Below, one piece after another: positions 1 through 10,501 of a DNA stretch of 64,000 nt (within the stretch, counting starts at the first letter, position 1; the number at the start of each line of letters is the position of its first letter). The DNA is from Actinomycetota bacterium (GTDB lineage Bacteria > Actinomycetota > Acidimicrobiia > Acidimicrobiales > Ilumatobacteraceae), in assembly GCA_963169665.1 (NCBI GenBank), contig CAUJET010000105.1:33419-97418 (forward strand), given 5' to 3'. Below the pieces are notes generated by a model. That model was not told the origin of the DNA. It ran no database searches and saw only the letters and a program-made list of their open reading frames with translations. The translations under genes were made by a program, and so were the position numbers.

Positions 1-870
1 TGCGCCATCGGCCAGCACTGGATGGAGAACGGCGAGCACGCCCTCATCGTGTACGACGACCTCTCCAAGCAGGCCGAGGCCTACCGTCAGGTCTCGCTGC
101 TGCTCCGTCGTCCTCCGGGCCGCGAGGCGTACCCAGGCGACGTGTTCTACCTCCACAGCCGCCTGCTCGAGCGTGCCGCCAAGCTCTCCGACGAGCGTGG
201 CGCCGGTTCGCTCACCGCCCTGCCGGTCATCGAGACCAAGGCCGGCGACGTGTCGGCGTACATCCCCACCAACGTGATCTCGATCACCGACGGTCAGGTG
301 TACCTGCAGGACAACCTGTTCAAGTCCGGTGTCCGCCCGGCCGTCGACGTGGGCATCTCGGTGTCCCGCGTGGGTGGCGCTGCCCAGATCAAGGCCATGA
401 AGAGCGTGTCGGGCACCCTGAAGCTCGACCTCGCCCAGTTCCGTGAGCTCGAGGCGTTCGCCACCTTCGGTTCCGAGCTCGACGCCATCTCCAAGGCGCA
501 GCTCGAGCGTGGCTACCGACTGGTCGAGCTGCTCAAGCAGCCGCTCAACAGCCCGATGCCCGTCGAGGAGCAGATCGTCGTCGTCTTCGCCGGTACCAAG
601 GGCTACCTCGACAGCCTCCCGGTGAACGAGGTCCGCCGCTTCGAGAGCGAGCTCCTCGAGCACGTGCGCAGCACCCAGGGCGGCCTGCTCGCCGGCATGC
701 GTTCCAACCCCAAGGCCGACGTGCCGGGCGAACTCGGCGACATCATCGCCTCGTTCAAGGAGCGCTTCGTCGCCGACATGGCATCGGCCAAGGCTGCCGC
801 CGACGTGCTCGCCACCGACGCTGCGGCGCTCGGCGAGGCCCAGAGCGCCAAGACGCTGGCAACGGAGTAG
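1..870 (+). CDS. atpA: ATP synthase F1 subunit alpha, C-terminal part (5' end outside window)
   Basis: Non-catalytic nucleotide-binding subunit of the F1 head, peripheral to the membrane. The reading frame is open from base 1, so the start and the P-loop lie before the window; 289 residues remain. The visible part begins inside the nucleotide-binding domain ([12 protein letters not shown]) and includes the [17 protein letters not shown] segment, whose Arg is the arginine finger reaching into the neighbouring beta catalytic site, followed by the helical C-terminal domain. TAG at 868-870 is two bases from the atpG ATG, with GGAG just upstream serving as its ribosome binding site. Gene order alpha-gamma-beta-epsilon is the normal bacterial order. 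Identification is secure. Confidence 0.97.
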   Translation, partial: CAIGQHWMENGEHALIVYDDLSKQAEAYRQVSLLLRRPPGREAYPGDVFYLHSRLLERAAKLSDERGAGSLTALPVIETKAGDVSAYIPTNVISITDGQVYLQDNLFKSGVRPAVDVGISVSRVGGAAQIKAMKSVSGTLKLDLAQFRELEAFATFGSELDAISKAQLERGYRLVELLKQPLNSPMPVEEQIVVVFAGTKGYLDSLPVNEVRRFESELLEHVRSTQGGLLAGMRSNPKADVPGELGDIIASFKERFVADMASAKAAADVLATDAAALGEAQSAKTLATE

Positions 871-872
871 TC

Positions 873-2144
873 ATGGCTGGAGGTCAGGAGCGCATTCTTC
901 GTGGACGCATTCGCAGCGTCCAGGCCACGAAGAAGATCACGCGCGCCATGGAGCTGATCGCGGCGAGCCGCATCGTGAAGGCACAGCAGCGGGTCGCCGC
1001 CGCCGTGCCCTACAGCGAGCAGATCACCGAGGTCGTCAAGGACCTGGCTGCTGCGGGCGGTGCCTCGCAGTCGCCGCTCCTGGCCGGACGTGACACCGTG
1101 GCCAAGGTGGCCTACATCGCCATCACCGCCGATCGCGGTCTGTGCGGCGGCTACAACGCCGGCGTCCAGCGCGCGACCGAGGGTGAGATCAAGGCCGGTG
1201 TGCTCAACGGCACCGGCTACACGGTCATCGCGATCGGCCGCAAGGCCGAGGGCTACTTCCGCTTCCGCGGCTACACGCTCGGCGCCACCTACGGTGGCTT
1301 CAGCGACAACCCGACGTACGCGCACGCCAAGGAGATCGGCCAGCGCGTCATGGAGATGTACGTGAGCGGCGAGGTCGACCGGGTCGAACTCATCTACACC
1401 CGCTTCATCTCGGCCGGCTCGCAGGAAGTGGTCCAGCGTCCGCTGGTGCCGCTCGATCGCCAGACCGTCGCCGGCGGTGACGGCAAGGGCGTCGATGCCG
1501 CAGGCGTCGCCGCCGACTTCGAGTTCGAGCCCGACCCGGGCACGATCCTCGACACGCTGCTGCCCCGCTACGTCGAGGCCCGCATCTACGCGGCGCTCCT
1601 CAACGCCGCGGCCAGCGAGCACGCCTTCCGTCAGCGGGCGATGAAGAGCGCGACCGACAATGCCGAGGAACTGATCAAGAACCTCAGCCGCATCATGAAC
1701 CGCGCCCGTCAGGACTCGATCACGACCGAGATCATGGAGATCGTCAGCGGTGCCGAAGCGCTCGGCGGCGACGCCAAGAAGCAGCACACGATCGCCCTCG
1801 GCCCGCTGTCCGACGACGGCTTCGACAGCGCCCTCGACCTGCGCTCGTTCGGCGCAGACGCCGGCGCCGCCCGCACGATCAACTCGCCGGCCGCGACGAC
1901 TGCAACGACGGCAACGGTTGTCGGGGTGCTCGAGGCGGACGACATCGAAGAGATCGTCGGCATCGGCCCGGTCATCGGCGCCCACCTGCGCGAGCAGGGC
2001 ATCACCACCTTCGCCCAGATCGCGGCCTGGACCGCGGAGGATGCGACCCGCATCGGCGACGAGATCGACTTCCCCGGTCGCGTCGAACGAGAAAACTGGA
2101 TCGAACAGGCCCGCGAGCTGCAGGCCCGCAAGTACGGCAACTGA
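873..2144 (+). CDS. atpG: ATP synthase F1 subunit gamma with C-terminal helix-hairpin-helix extension
   Basis: Central rotor shaft of F1. Residues 1-297 are an ordinary gamma: N-terminal helix RIRSVQATKKITRAMELIA, the Rossmann-like middle (ITADRGLCGGYN), and the C-terminal helix ending EIMEIVSGAEAL. Canonical bacterial gammas stop within a few residues of that motif. Here the frame continues for about 126 residues: an Ala/Thr-rich linker (about 298-355) and a folded-looking domain (356-423) with DDIEEIVGIGPVIGAHL and GITTFAQIAAWT, then FPGRVERENWIEQAREL. That pattern matches the helix-hairpin-helix domain seen at the C-termini of some NuoE and ribosomal L21 proteins. Codon use stays high in GC at third positions through the extension, and no frameshift is needed. 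The gamma call is certain; the role of the extension is unknown. Confidence 0.96.
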   Translation: MAGGQERILRGRIRSVQATKKITRAMELIAASRIVKAQQRVAAAVPYSEQITEVVKDLAAAGGASQSPLLAGRDTVAKVAYIAITADRGLCGGYNAGVQRATEGEIKAGVLNGTGYTVIAIGRKAEGYFRFRGYTLGATYGGFSDNPTYAHAKEIGQRVMEMYVSGEVDRVELIYTRFISAGSQEVVQRPLVPLDRQTVAGGDGKGVDAAGVAADFEFEPDPGTILDTLLPRYVEARIYAALLNAAASEHAFRQRAMKSATDNAEELIKNLSRIMNRARQDSITTEIMEIVSGAEALGGDAKKQHTIALGPLSDDGFDSALDLRSFGADAGAARTINSPAATTATTATVVGVLEADDIEEIVGIGPVIGAHLREQGITTFAQIAAWTAEDATRIGDEIDFPGRVERENWIEQARELQARKYGN

Positions 2145-3617
<1,473 letters not shown>

Positions 3618-3619
3618 TC

Positions 3620-4036
3620 ATGGCCACCATGCAGGTCGAGGTCGTGTCGCCGGAGAAGGTCCTCTTCTCCGGCGAGGCATCCCAGGTGATCACGCGCACC
3701 CTGGGTGGTGGCGAGATCGCGTTCCTGCCCGGTCACGCTCCGTTCCTCGGTGCCCTCATCGAGAACCACACGCGGATCACCCTCGCCGACGGTTCGGTGC
3801 TCGACGTCGCCGTCCACGGTGGCTTCGTGCAGGTCAGCGGCACCACGGTGAGCATCCTCTCCGATGCCGCCGAGCTCGCGGAGCAGATCGACCGCGCCCG
3901 TGCGTTGTCGGCGAAGGAGCGTGCCGAGGAGGCGCTGCGTCGTGAGCACGACGCCGAGGCAGCCGCAGCGCTGGCGCGGGCACACGCCCGTCTGAACGCC
4001 ACCGGCGGCGTGGGCACGGCGGCCGGCGCCCACTGA
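3620..4036 (+). CDS. atpC: ATP synthase F1 subunit epsilon
   Basis: Epsilon subunit that binds the foot of gamma and the c-ring and can inhibit ATP hydrolysis. 138 residues: an N-terminal beta-sandwich (MQVEVVSPEKVLFSGEA, GGEIAFLPGHAPFLGAL, VAVHGGFVQV) and a C-terminal helical hairpin (EQIDRARALSAKERAEEALRR). The tail after about residue 120 is Ala/Gly-rich. It is the last gene of the atp operon; the start is two bases after the atpD stop, so translation is probably coupled. A strong hairpin at 4099-4120 lies downstream. Confidence 0.95.
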   Translation: MATMQVEVVSPEKVLFSGEASQVITRTLGGGEIAFLPGHAPFLGALIENHTRITLADGSVLDVAVHGGFVQVSGTTVSILSDAAELAEQIDRARALSAKERAEEALRREHDAEAAAALARAHARLNATGGVGTAAGAH

Positions 4037-4098
4037 GTCACGGCCGGGTCCGCCCGGTCACCACCCGAGCTCCGGCTCCGATACCACGACATGGACAC

Positions 4099-4120
4099 GG
4101 CCCGGGCACTCGCCCGGGCC
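4099..4120 (+). terminator. Hairpin after the atp operon
   Basis: Perfect 9-bp inverted repeat GGCCCGGGC / GCCCGGGCC (4099-4107 and 4112-4120) with a 4-nt loop and no T-tract. It lies between atpC and the next promoter, so it probably ends the atp transcript. Confidence 0.55.
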
Positions 4121-4136
4121 GCGTCGCGTCCACCGG

Positions 4137-4142
4137 TACGCT
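4137..4142 (+). promoter_or_regulatory. -10 box TACGCT, leaderless start for the SDR gene
   Basis: TACGCT ends 6 nt before the ATG at 4149, which places the predicted transcription start at or next to the start codon. There is no Shine-Dalgarno sequence. No clear -35 is visible. Confidence 0.5.
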
Positions 4143-4148
4143 CCGGGC

Positions 4149-4925
4149 ATGACCGCACGGCCTCCGTTCACCTCCGCACTCGTCACCGGCGCATCGAGCG
4201 GGATCGGCGAAGCGATGGTGCGGCGACTCGCCGACCAGGGCGTGCCGCAGGTGATCGTCGCCCGCCGAGCCGACCGGCTGCAGGAGTTGGCCGACGCGCA
4301 CCGCGACGTCGAAGTGCTCGTCGCCGACCTGACGACCGAGGACGGCATCCGAACGGTCGCCGAACGGATCGCCAGCACCGCCGAGCCCGTCGACCTCGTC
4401 GTCAACAACGCCGGCTTCGGCACCTCAGGCGACTTCCATCTCCTCGACCCCGAGCGCCTCGACGACGAGATCCATCTCAACATCCGCGCCCTCACCGCGC
4501 TGAGTCACGCGGCGCTCGCCGCGATGGTGCCCCGAGGACGGGGGTTCCTGCTCAACGTCAGCAGTGTGGCCAGCTTCCAGCCGGCACCGAAGCTCGCCGT
4601 GTACGCCGCCACGAAGGCCTTCGTCACGAGCCTCACCGAGAGCCTCCACGAAGAGGTGCGTGGCACCGGCGTACACGTCACGGTGCTGTGCCCCGGCCTC
4701 ACCCGCACCGAGTTCCAGAGCGTGAGCAACAGCGAGTCGTACGCGAGCAGCTATCCGGCCTTCGCCTGGTTGACGGCCGAGCAGGTGGCAGCAGCGGGAC
4801 TCGACGACGTCGTCAAGGGCCGGGCCATGTCGATCCCGGGCGTGATCTACAAGGGGCTCGCCATGGCCACGGGGATCACCCCGCGCGGCCTCACGCGGCG
4901 GTTGTCGAGCCTCGTCCAGCGCTGA
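4149..4925 (+). CDS. Short-chain dehydrogenase/reductase
   Basis: 258-residue classical SDR, cytoplasmic NAD(P)-dependent oxidoreductase of unknown substrate. The cofactor loop is TGASSGIGEAM near the N-terminus, followed by NNAGFG, the catalytic Ser in NVSSVASF and the YxxxK pair in YAATKAF. A basic residue after the second strand (ARRADRL) suggests NADP preference. It is monocistronic, separated from atpC by a hairpin and from the opposite-strand lipoprotein gene by 18 nt. The start ATG is fixed by a -10 box 6 nt upstream. Family is certain, specific reaction is not. Confidence 0.9.
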   Translation: MTARPPFTSALVTGASSGIGEAMVRRLADQGVPQVIVARRADRLQELADAHRDVEVLVADLTTEDGIRTVAERIASTAEPVDLVVNNAGFGTSGDFHLLDPERLDDEIHLNIRALTALSHAALAAMVPRGRGFLLNVSSVASFQPAPKLAVYAATKAFVTSLTESLHEEVRGTGVHVTVLCPGLTRTEFQSVSNSESYASSYPAFAWLTAEQVAAAGLDDVVKGRAMSIPGVIYKGLAMATGITPRGLTRRLSSLVQR

Positions 4926-4943
4926 CCGTCGGTGCCCGCCGGC

Positions 4944-5963
4944 TCAGGGCATCGGCGGTCGGGCGTGTTCGAACGCACGGTCCAGTGCCAGGTCGGCGCT
5001 CTGTGCCACGAGCACCGGATCGGTCGCCTGCAGTTGGTCGATCACACCGACCACGTCGCCGAGAGCGACACCTGTGGCCGCCTGGAAGGCGGCGGCCGAC
5101 GACTGCCCGTCGCTCGGCAGGAACAGCTCGCGCAACAGGTAGTTGCCGGTCTCCTTCGTGACGATCGAGCAGTACAGCGACACCTCGGTCTCGATCGTGC
5201 CGGGGAAGGCACGGTTGTCCTGGCCGGCGATCGCCGACGACACCCCCTGGGCGATGGTCGACAGGTAGTCGTTGTCGGTGAGGGCCGCTTCGAGTGCAGC
5301 CTGGGTGTCGCTGCGGTCGATCGCGTCGATCATGCCCAGCATGTGTGACACGTGGGTGTCGAGCAGTTCGCGTACCGCATCGGCCGGCAAGGCGCCGCCG
5401 GTCGCGGTCTCGAAGAAGCTGCCGGAGTCCTCGGCATAGGTGCTGAGCTGTTGACGGGCGAGATCGGCCCCGTCGTCGTCGCCGCGCGAGATCGCCACGG
5501 CGTAGTCCACGAGGAACTGCGTGTGCTGCGCCCACTGCTGGTTGAACGCCCGGGCGCCCACCGGTCCGTACACGATCCCCACTGCTGCCGTGATGTCGTC
5601 GGTGTTGGAGGTGAGCTCATCGATCCACGCGTCGAGGGAGGGATCGTCGGCGTAGGCCGCCCGCATCACCTGAGCGAGGGTCACGCCGTGCCAGGTGAAC
5701 TCCTTCTCCAGGCTGTTGCGGAGCAGGTCGGCGGACATCACATCGGTGCGGCCGGGGACGACTTCGGGGATCGCCGACGTCGGATCGTGCGCCAGGTCGA
5801 ACACGTGTGGGATCTCGACGGCGTCGGCGCGGTCCTCGCCGCCACAGGCGGCGCTTCCGGCGAGTGCGACCAACACCGCGAACGAGCCGGCCGTTCGCCG
5901 AGCGGCACGCGAGCGCGACGCATCGGTCCGGCAGGAACGATCACTGGTCGGTCGGACGGTCAT
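4944..5963 (-). CDS. Putative lipoprotein of unknown function
   Basis: 339 residues. An Arg-rich N-terminus is followed by a hydrophobic segment and a lipobox (AGSAAC-GG), so the mature protein is probably a membrane-anchored lipoprotein outside the cytoplasm. The rest is mostly helical, with two similar-looking helical parts (around FTWHGVTLAQVMRAAYAD and VSLYCSIVTKETGNYLLREL), each reading like a four-helix unit; I do not recognise the family with confidence. Its ATG overlaps the stop of the upstream GGDEF/EAL gene by 4 nt (ATGA at 5960-5963), so the two are translationally coupled. A role linked to cyclic-di-GMP signalling or to the periplasmic sensor of its partner is inference from that coupling. 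Confidence 0.8.
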   Translation of the reverse strand: MTVRPTSDRSCRTDASRSRAARRTAGSFAVLVALAGSAACGGEDRADAVEIPHVFDLAHDPTSAIPEVVPGRTDVMSADLLRNSLEKEFTWHGVTLAQVMRAAYADDPSLDAWIDELTSNTDDITAAVGIVYGPVGARAFNQQWAQHTQFLVDYAVAISRGDDDGADLARQQLSTYAEDSGSFFETATGGALPADAVRELLDTHVSHMLGMIDAIDRSDTQAALEAALTDNDYLSTIAQGVSSAIAGQDNRAFPGTIETEVSLYCSIVTKETGNYLLRELFLPSDGQSSAAAFQAATGVALGDVVGVIDQLQATDPVLVAQSADLALDRAFEHARPPMP

Positions 5964-8896
5964 GACGGCACCTCCGGCGCTGAGTCGGATGAGGACGAGG
6001 GCGGCGCGGGCGGCGGTTCGGTCGCTCCGGGGCCACGGAGCCGCAGCGACAGGGGCGGCAGCGTCGGCAGCATCGGCCCACCGGTGATGGTCGACGAGCC
6101 AGCGGCCGTCGACGAGCCAGCGGGCGGCAGCGGCGGGACCGGGGCAGGCGCGGTGCCGCCGGGCAGCGGACTCAAGGTGGGCAGCGTGAGACCAGGCAGC
6201 GTCGGCCCCGTGGGGGACGGTGTGGGCACCACGGTGGTCGCCGTCTCGCCGGCCGTCCCCGATGCACCGTCGTCGTCGGCGTCGGCCGGATCGATCTCCG
6301 GCATCGCCGGCGCGATCGCCTGGTCGGTCGCTGGCGACCGGTCGTACAGCGGTGCGAGATCGTCGAAGGAGGTGGTGGTGATGGAAGCCGCACGGACCGA
6401 CGGCAGCGAACCGCCGTTGTGCGGAGCGGCCGCGCCGAGACCTTCGAGGTCCGGCATGACCGGCACGTCGTCGTCGTCGTCGTCGACATGCGAGACGTCG
6501 AGTTCCGTGTCGGCTCGGTCGGAGACGTCGAGCACGTCGTCGAGCGTCGGCACGGCGGCCACGGGTGACGGTGCCTGGTGCACGGCATCGAGCTCGCGTT
6601 CGAGGACGTCGCCGAACGACGCAACCGGCCGTTCGAACCCGGGCGGCGGTGCCGCCGGCGGTGCGAGCGGCTGCAGATCGGCGAACGGCGTCGGAGCCGG
6701 CAGCGGCGCGAAGGTCGACGCCACGGACGAGGCAGCGGGTGACGTCGAGCCTCCGCCCGACGGAGCAGGCTGGCCACCGCTCGGCGCACCGACGCCGACG
6801 AGGTCGTAGGGGCTCCCGCCGATCGCATCGCCGCCGGTGGCCGGTTCATCGATCTCCGGCGCGACGTCGCGCGGCGTCAGGTGGCGCGTGCTCCAGGCGA
6901 GCAGCCAGTGGAGGAACTCGGTCGCACCCAGCGGACGGCTGATGAAGTAGCCCTGCGCCGTGTCGCATCCGAGTCGGCGCAGCTCCTCGAGGGTCGGCTC
7001 GTCCTCGATGCCTTCGGCGACGACCTCCAGGCCGAGCTGCTGGCCGAGGCCGAGGCTGAAGTTCACGACCGCAGCGGCCGCAGGGTCGGAGAACATGTTG
7101 TCGACGAACGATCGGTCGATCTTCACCGCCGAGATCGGCATCGTGGTGAGATAGCCGATCGAGGCGTAGCCCGTACCGAAGTCGTCGATCGCGATGCTCA
7201 CACCGAGCTCACGGAACCGACTGACGTTCTCGGCCGCGAGGCTGTGGTCACCGAGCAGTGCGTTCTCGGTGAGTTCCAGCTCCAGCGCACTGGGAGGCAG
7301 ACCGTGTGCGTCGAGCGCGGCGACGACCCGGTCGTACAGCTCCGGTGAGCCGATCGTGCGAGCCGAGATGTTCACCGCCATCTGGATCTCGAGCCCGTGA
7401 CGACGCCACGATGCGCAGGTGCTCAACGCCTGGTCGAGCACGAACCAGGTGAGCGGCGCGATCAGCTCGGTGTTCTCGATGATCGGCAGGAACTCCGCCG
7501 GCGGCACGAACCCGCGCTGCGGATGCTTCCACCGCACGAGGCACTCCACGCCGCGCACCTCGTCGCTGCGCAGGTCGAGCTTGGGCTGGAACGCGAGATG
7601 CACCTCGCCAGACGCGGTGGCGATCGCGTCGCGCAGCTCGCCGGCGAGCGAGAGACGATCGGGCGAGTAGTGGTCGAGGTTGCGCGAGTACAGACGCTTG
7701 ACCGAACCAGTGCGCTTGGCCACGTACATCGCGACATCGGCGTGCTGCAGCAGTTCGTCAGCGTCGCGCCCGTCGTCGGGCCCCATGGCGATGCCGATGC
7801 TCGGCCGAACCGACACCGAGATGCCGGCGACCTCGAACGGTGCGTGGAGCACGTCCTCGATGCGCGTCGCGACGGCCAGCGCGGCCTGCGCGTGCGGCAG
7901 GTTCTCTGCCGCGATGGCGAACTCGTCGCCGCCGATGCGAGCGACTGTCGCGTCCGGCATCTGCTCGCGGAACCGATCGGCGATCGCCTGCAGCACCGTG
8001 TCCCCACTCGGATGTCCGAGCGCGTCGTTGATCTCCTTGAAGTGATCGATGTCGACCAGAGCGAGCGCGACGTACTTCGAGCCGTAACGACGATCGAGCA
8101 TCGACTGCAGGTCGAGGATCAGCTGGCGCCGGTTCGGCAGGTCGGTGAGCGCGTCGTGGGTCGCCTGATGGGCGTTCTCCTGGGCCTGCAGGCGCAGCCG
8201 GCGCGATGCTCCGGCGACCAGCCGGAACAGCGCCAGGTAGAGCACGGCGAGCCCGATCGCCAATGCCAGGTAGAGGGTGCGGGTGTCGTCGGCGATCGCC
8301 GCGGCGACCGGTGCGTACGGCACGTAGATCTCGAAGGCGCCGACGACGGTGCCCGTGTCGCCGGAGAATTGGCCGGCGGTCTCGCGCAGCGGTACGTAGA
8401 CGGCGAGGAGTTGTCCGAAGTCGCGCTCCTCCATCTCCTCCGGACGGCTCAGGTCGGTGACATCGGAGTTGATCTCGCCGTCGAGGGCACGAGCGAGGCC
8501 CTCGTCGCCGGGGAACCAGCGGCCGGTGAGCACCGGGTTGTCGCTGTAGACGATCCAGTGCTGGGCGTTCCACACCTTGAGCCGAACCAGGCTGTCGGCG
8601 TCGATCGCGGCACCGATGAAGTCGTCGAGCTGCTGGCGGGTCTCCGGCGAGATGGGCAGGAAGTCCTGCTGCAGGTCAGCGGGGGTGAGGTTGGCCTGGA
8701 AGGCCCCCTCGGCCACGATCTGGGCGCGCTTGACCGCGTCGTCGAGGCTCCGCTCACGTTGGATGGATCCGAGCCATCTGCCCAGCACCAGGCCGACGGC
8801 AAGGAGCAGCACGAAGCTGATGATCGCGAACCGGACGAGGAGGCTCAGCCGCCGCGTCCGCCGCCTGGTGGGTCGCCGTACACGCATATCGATCAC
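5960..8896 (-). CDS. Membrane GGDEF-EAL cyclic-di-GMP protein with long disordered C-terminal tail
   Basis: 978 residues from GTG 8896; an ATG at 8887 three codons in is an alternative. The order is: basic N-terminus and TM helix (about 20-42), extracytoplasmic sensor region (about 45-200), second TM, GGDEF domain with RIGGDEFAIA at 322-326, EAL domain in which the signature is ECL (451-453), with DDFGTGYAS intact, and then about 270 residues rich in Pro, Ala, Ser and Asp. The GGDEF motif is intact and no RxxD inhibitory site is visible five residues before it. The EAL glutamate is kept, so phosphodiesterase activity is possible. The acidic DDDDDD stretch and Pro-rich tail look disordered and are unusual for the family. 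Coupled to the downstream lipoprotein gene. Confidence 0.93.
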   Translation of the reverse strand: MIDMRVRRPTRRRTRRLSLLVRFAIISFVLLLAVGLVLGRWLGSIQRERSLDDAVKRAQIVAEGAFQANLTPADLQQDFLPISPETRQQLDDFIGAAIDADSLVRLKVWNAQHWIVYSDNPVLTGRWFPGDEGLARALDGEINSDVTDLSRPEEMEERDFGQLLAVYVPLRETAGQFSGDTGTVVGAFEIYVPYAPVAAAIADDTRTLYLALAIGLAVLYLALFRLVAGASRRLRLQAQENAHQATHDALTDLPNRRQLILDLQSMLDRRYGSKYVALALVDIDHFKEINDALGHPSGDTVLQAIADRFREQMPDATVARIGGDEFAIAAENLPHAQAALAVATRIEDVLHAPFEVAGISVSVRPSIGIAMGPDDGRDADELLQHADVAMYVAKRTGSVKRLYSRNLDHYSPDRLSLAGELRDAIATASGEVHLAFQPKLDLRSDEVRGVECLVRWKHPQRGFVPPAEFLPIIENTELIAPLTWFVLDQALSTCASWRRHGLEIQMAVNISARTIGSPELYDRVVAALDAHGLPPSALELELTENALLGDHSLAAENVSRFRELGVSIAIDDFGTGYASIGYLTTMPISAVKIDRSFVDNMFSDPAAAAVVNFSLGLGQQLGLEVVAEGIEDEPTLEELRRLGCDTAQGYFISRPLGATEFLHWLLAWSTRHLTPRDVAPEIDEPATGGDAIGGSPYDLVGVGAPSGGQPAPSGGGSTSPAASSVASTFAPLPAPTPFADLQPLAPPAAPPPGFERPVASFGDVLERELDAVHQAPSPVAAVPTLDDVLDVSDRADTELDVSHVDDDDDDVPVMPDLEGLGAAAPHNGGSLPSVRAASITTTSFDDLAPLYDRSPATDQAIAPAMPEIDPADADDDGASGTAGETATTVVPTPSPTGPTLPGLTLPTLSPLPGGTAPAPVPPLPPAGSSTAAGSSTITGGPMLPTLPPLSLRLRGPGATEPPPAPPSSSSDSAPEVPS

Positions 8897-9010
8897 CTAC
8901 ATCGGCACGTGGAGGCGTCGGCTTGAGAGCACCTTGACGTCTGGACGGAGTCCCGGACACGCGGGCTGGCGAGATGCGGGCGACCGGTCGGGCCTGCGTG
9001 GGGACACGTC

Positions 9011-9066
9011 GCCGATCGGCGACGATCGGCGACGATCGACGGCGATCGACGGCGATCGACGGCGAG
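9011..9066. repeat. 10-bp tandem array with CGATCG in each unit
   Basis: Five consecutive 10-nt units (consensus G-A/G-CGATCG-A/G-C) from 9011 to 9060 plus a partial sixth, between the glpX stop and the start of the GGDEF/EAL gene. Each unit contains the palindrome CGATCG, so one recurs every 10 bp. Confidence 0.8.
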
Positions 9067-9069
9067 GCG

Positions 9070-10053
9070 TTACTTGTAGTCGACCGCGGCGAAGCTCGCC
9101 AGCTTGTCGAGGCGGTGATGGGCCTCGACCAGGCGAACCGTGCCGCTGCGCGAACGCATCACGAGGCTCTGGGTCTGCGCGCCGCGCGGGGTGAACCGCA
9201 CACCGCGTAGCAGCTCGCCGTCGGTGACGCCGGTGGCGGCGAAGAAGGCGTTGTCGCCCTGGACGAGGTCGTCGGTGGTGAGCACCGCGTCGAGGTCGTA
9301 GCCGGCGGCGATGGAGGCATCGCGCTCTGCCTCGTTGCGGGGCCAGAGGCGTGCCTGGATCTCGCCGCCCATGCACTTCAGGGCTGCGGCGGCGACGACG
9401 CCCTCGGGCGTCCCGCCCACACCGAACAGCACGTCGACGCCGGCGTCGGGCCACGCGGTCGCGATCGCACCGAAGATGTCGCCGTCTCCGATCAGCTTCA
9501 CCCGGGCGCCGCTGGCGCGCACCTCGGAGATCAGGTCCTCGTGGCGGGGCCGGTCGAGGATCACCACGGTCAGGTCGCGGACGCTCTCACCCTTGGCCTT
9601 CGCGATCCACCGCAGGTTCTGGGTCGGCGTCGCGGTGATGTCGATCGACCCGGCGGCATCGGGGCCGACGGCGATCTTGGTCATGTAGAAGCACGGGCCC
9701 GGATCGAACATGCTGCCGCGGTCACTCACGGCGATCACGGAGATGGCGTTCGCGCGGCCGAGCGCAGTGAGGCTCGTGCCGTCGATCGGGTCGACGGCGA
9801 CGTCGACCTCGGGCCGGGTGCCGTCGCCGACGCGCTCGCCGTTGAACAACATGGGCGCTTCGTCCTTCTCGCCCTCGCCGATGACGACGAGGCCGTCCAT
9901 GGGCACGGTGCTGAGGACGGTGCGCATGGCGTCGACGGCTGCGCCGTCGGCGCCGAGCTTGTCACCTCGCCCGACCCACCGCGACGCGGCGAGTGCCGCG
10001 CTCTCGGTGACGCGTACGAGTTCCAGGGCGAGGTTGCGATCGGGGGCGCTCAT
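9070..10053 (-). CDS. glpX: Fructose-1,6-bisphosphatase, class II
   Basis: Gluconeogenic phosphatase converting fructose-1,6-bisphosphate to fructose-6-phosphate. 327 residues, the length of the GlpX family. The metal-binding and catalytic segments are visible: [11 protein letters not shown] near residue 60 and DPIDGTSL at 88-95, followed by the GGTPEGV motif that contacts the sugar phosphate. No class I or III FBPase lies nearby. The ATG at 10053 is 8 nt from a -10 box (TACCGT), arguing for a leaderless mRNA. The TAA stop abuts a 10-bp repeat array. Confidence 0.95.
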   Translation of the reverse strand: MSAPDRNLALELVRVTESAALAASRWVGRGDKLGADGAAVDAMRTVLSTVPMDGLVVIGEGEKDEAPMLFNGERVGDGTRPEVDVAVDPIDGTSLTALGRANAISVIAVSDRGSMFDPGPCFYMTKIAVGPDAAGSIDITATPTQNLRWIAKAKGESVRDLTVVILDRPRHEDLISEVRASGARVKLIGDGDIFGAIATAWPDAGVDVLFGVGGTPEGVVAAAALKCMGGEIQARLWPRNEAERDASIAAGYDLDAVLTTDDLVQGDNAFFAATGVTDGELLRGVRFTPRGAQTQSLVMRSRSGTVRLVEAHHRLDKLASFAAVDYK

Positions 10054-10061
10054 CGCCCGTC

Positions 10062-10067
10062 ACGGTA
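10062..10067 (-). promoter_or_regulatory. -10 box TACCGT for glpX
   Basis: TACCGT on the minus strand with an 8-nt gap to the glpX ATG and no ribosome binding site, consistent with transcription starting at the start codon. Confidence 0.5.
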
Positions 10068-10136
10068 CTGCCTGGCCGTGCAGCCCGGAAGTGTCGGCCG
10101 CCGGGATGGGACGTTCGGCCCATCCCGGCGGTCATG

Positions 10137-10346
10137 TCAGGTGGAACGTGCGGTTCGCCGTCGATGCCATCGATCGCCGTGGCCGGCACGACCGAGTGCG
10201 GTGACGGCGGGGTCGTCACGACGACGTCGGGTGGCGCCGGCGCGGCGCGAGCCGCGATCCAGACGGTCCAGGTGAAGGAACTCGCGCCGGAGGTTCTCGT
10301 GACGGTCGGCGACGAGCTGCTGGGTGAGGTGTGGGTGGAGGTGCAC
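10137..10346 (-). CDS. Small hypothetical protein (69 aa)
   Basis: GTG start at 10346 preceded by GAAAGG with 7-8 nt spacing. The product begins MHLHPHLTQQLVADRHENLR, an amphipathic helix-like segment resembling short actinobacterial proteins of unknown role, and then becomes Arg-rich (ATRRRRDD). The first half has GC-rich third positions as expected of a coding sequence; the second half is less convincing. It follows a 23-codon ORF with a strong ribosome binding site on the same strand, so the two could share one transcript. No function can be assigned, and it may be spurious. Confidence 0.45.
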   Translation of the reverse strand: MHLHPHLTQQLVADRHENLRREFLHLDRLDRGSRRAGATRRRRDDPAVTALGRAGHGDRWHRRRTARST

Positions 10347-10501
10347 GGGAGTGCCTTTCGTGGTTGGTGGTATCGGAGACGGGTGGATGGGGCATGCCGC
10401 GAGCGCGCAGGGGCCTCGAGCGGGTGGGAGCGGACGCGTCGGCGCGACGGTCGCGGGGAGCGGGCGAGCACGCGGGTCGGCGAGGTCGCGGCGCGGGCGC
10501 G

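Noticed and set aside
5352..6809. Plus-strand open frame of 485 codons over the lipoprotein and GGDEF/EAL genes
   Set aside because: Low-complexity Ser/Gly/Ala product, antisense to genes with intact GGDEF and EAL motifs.
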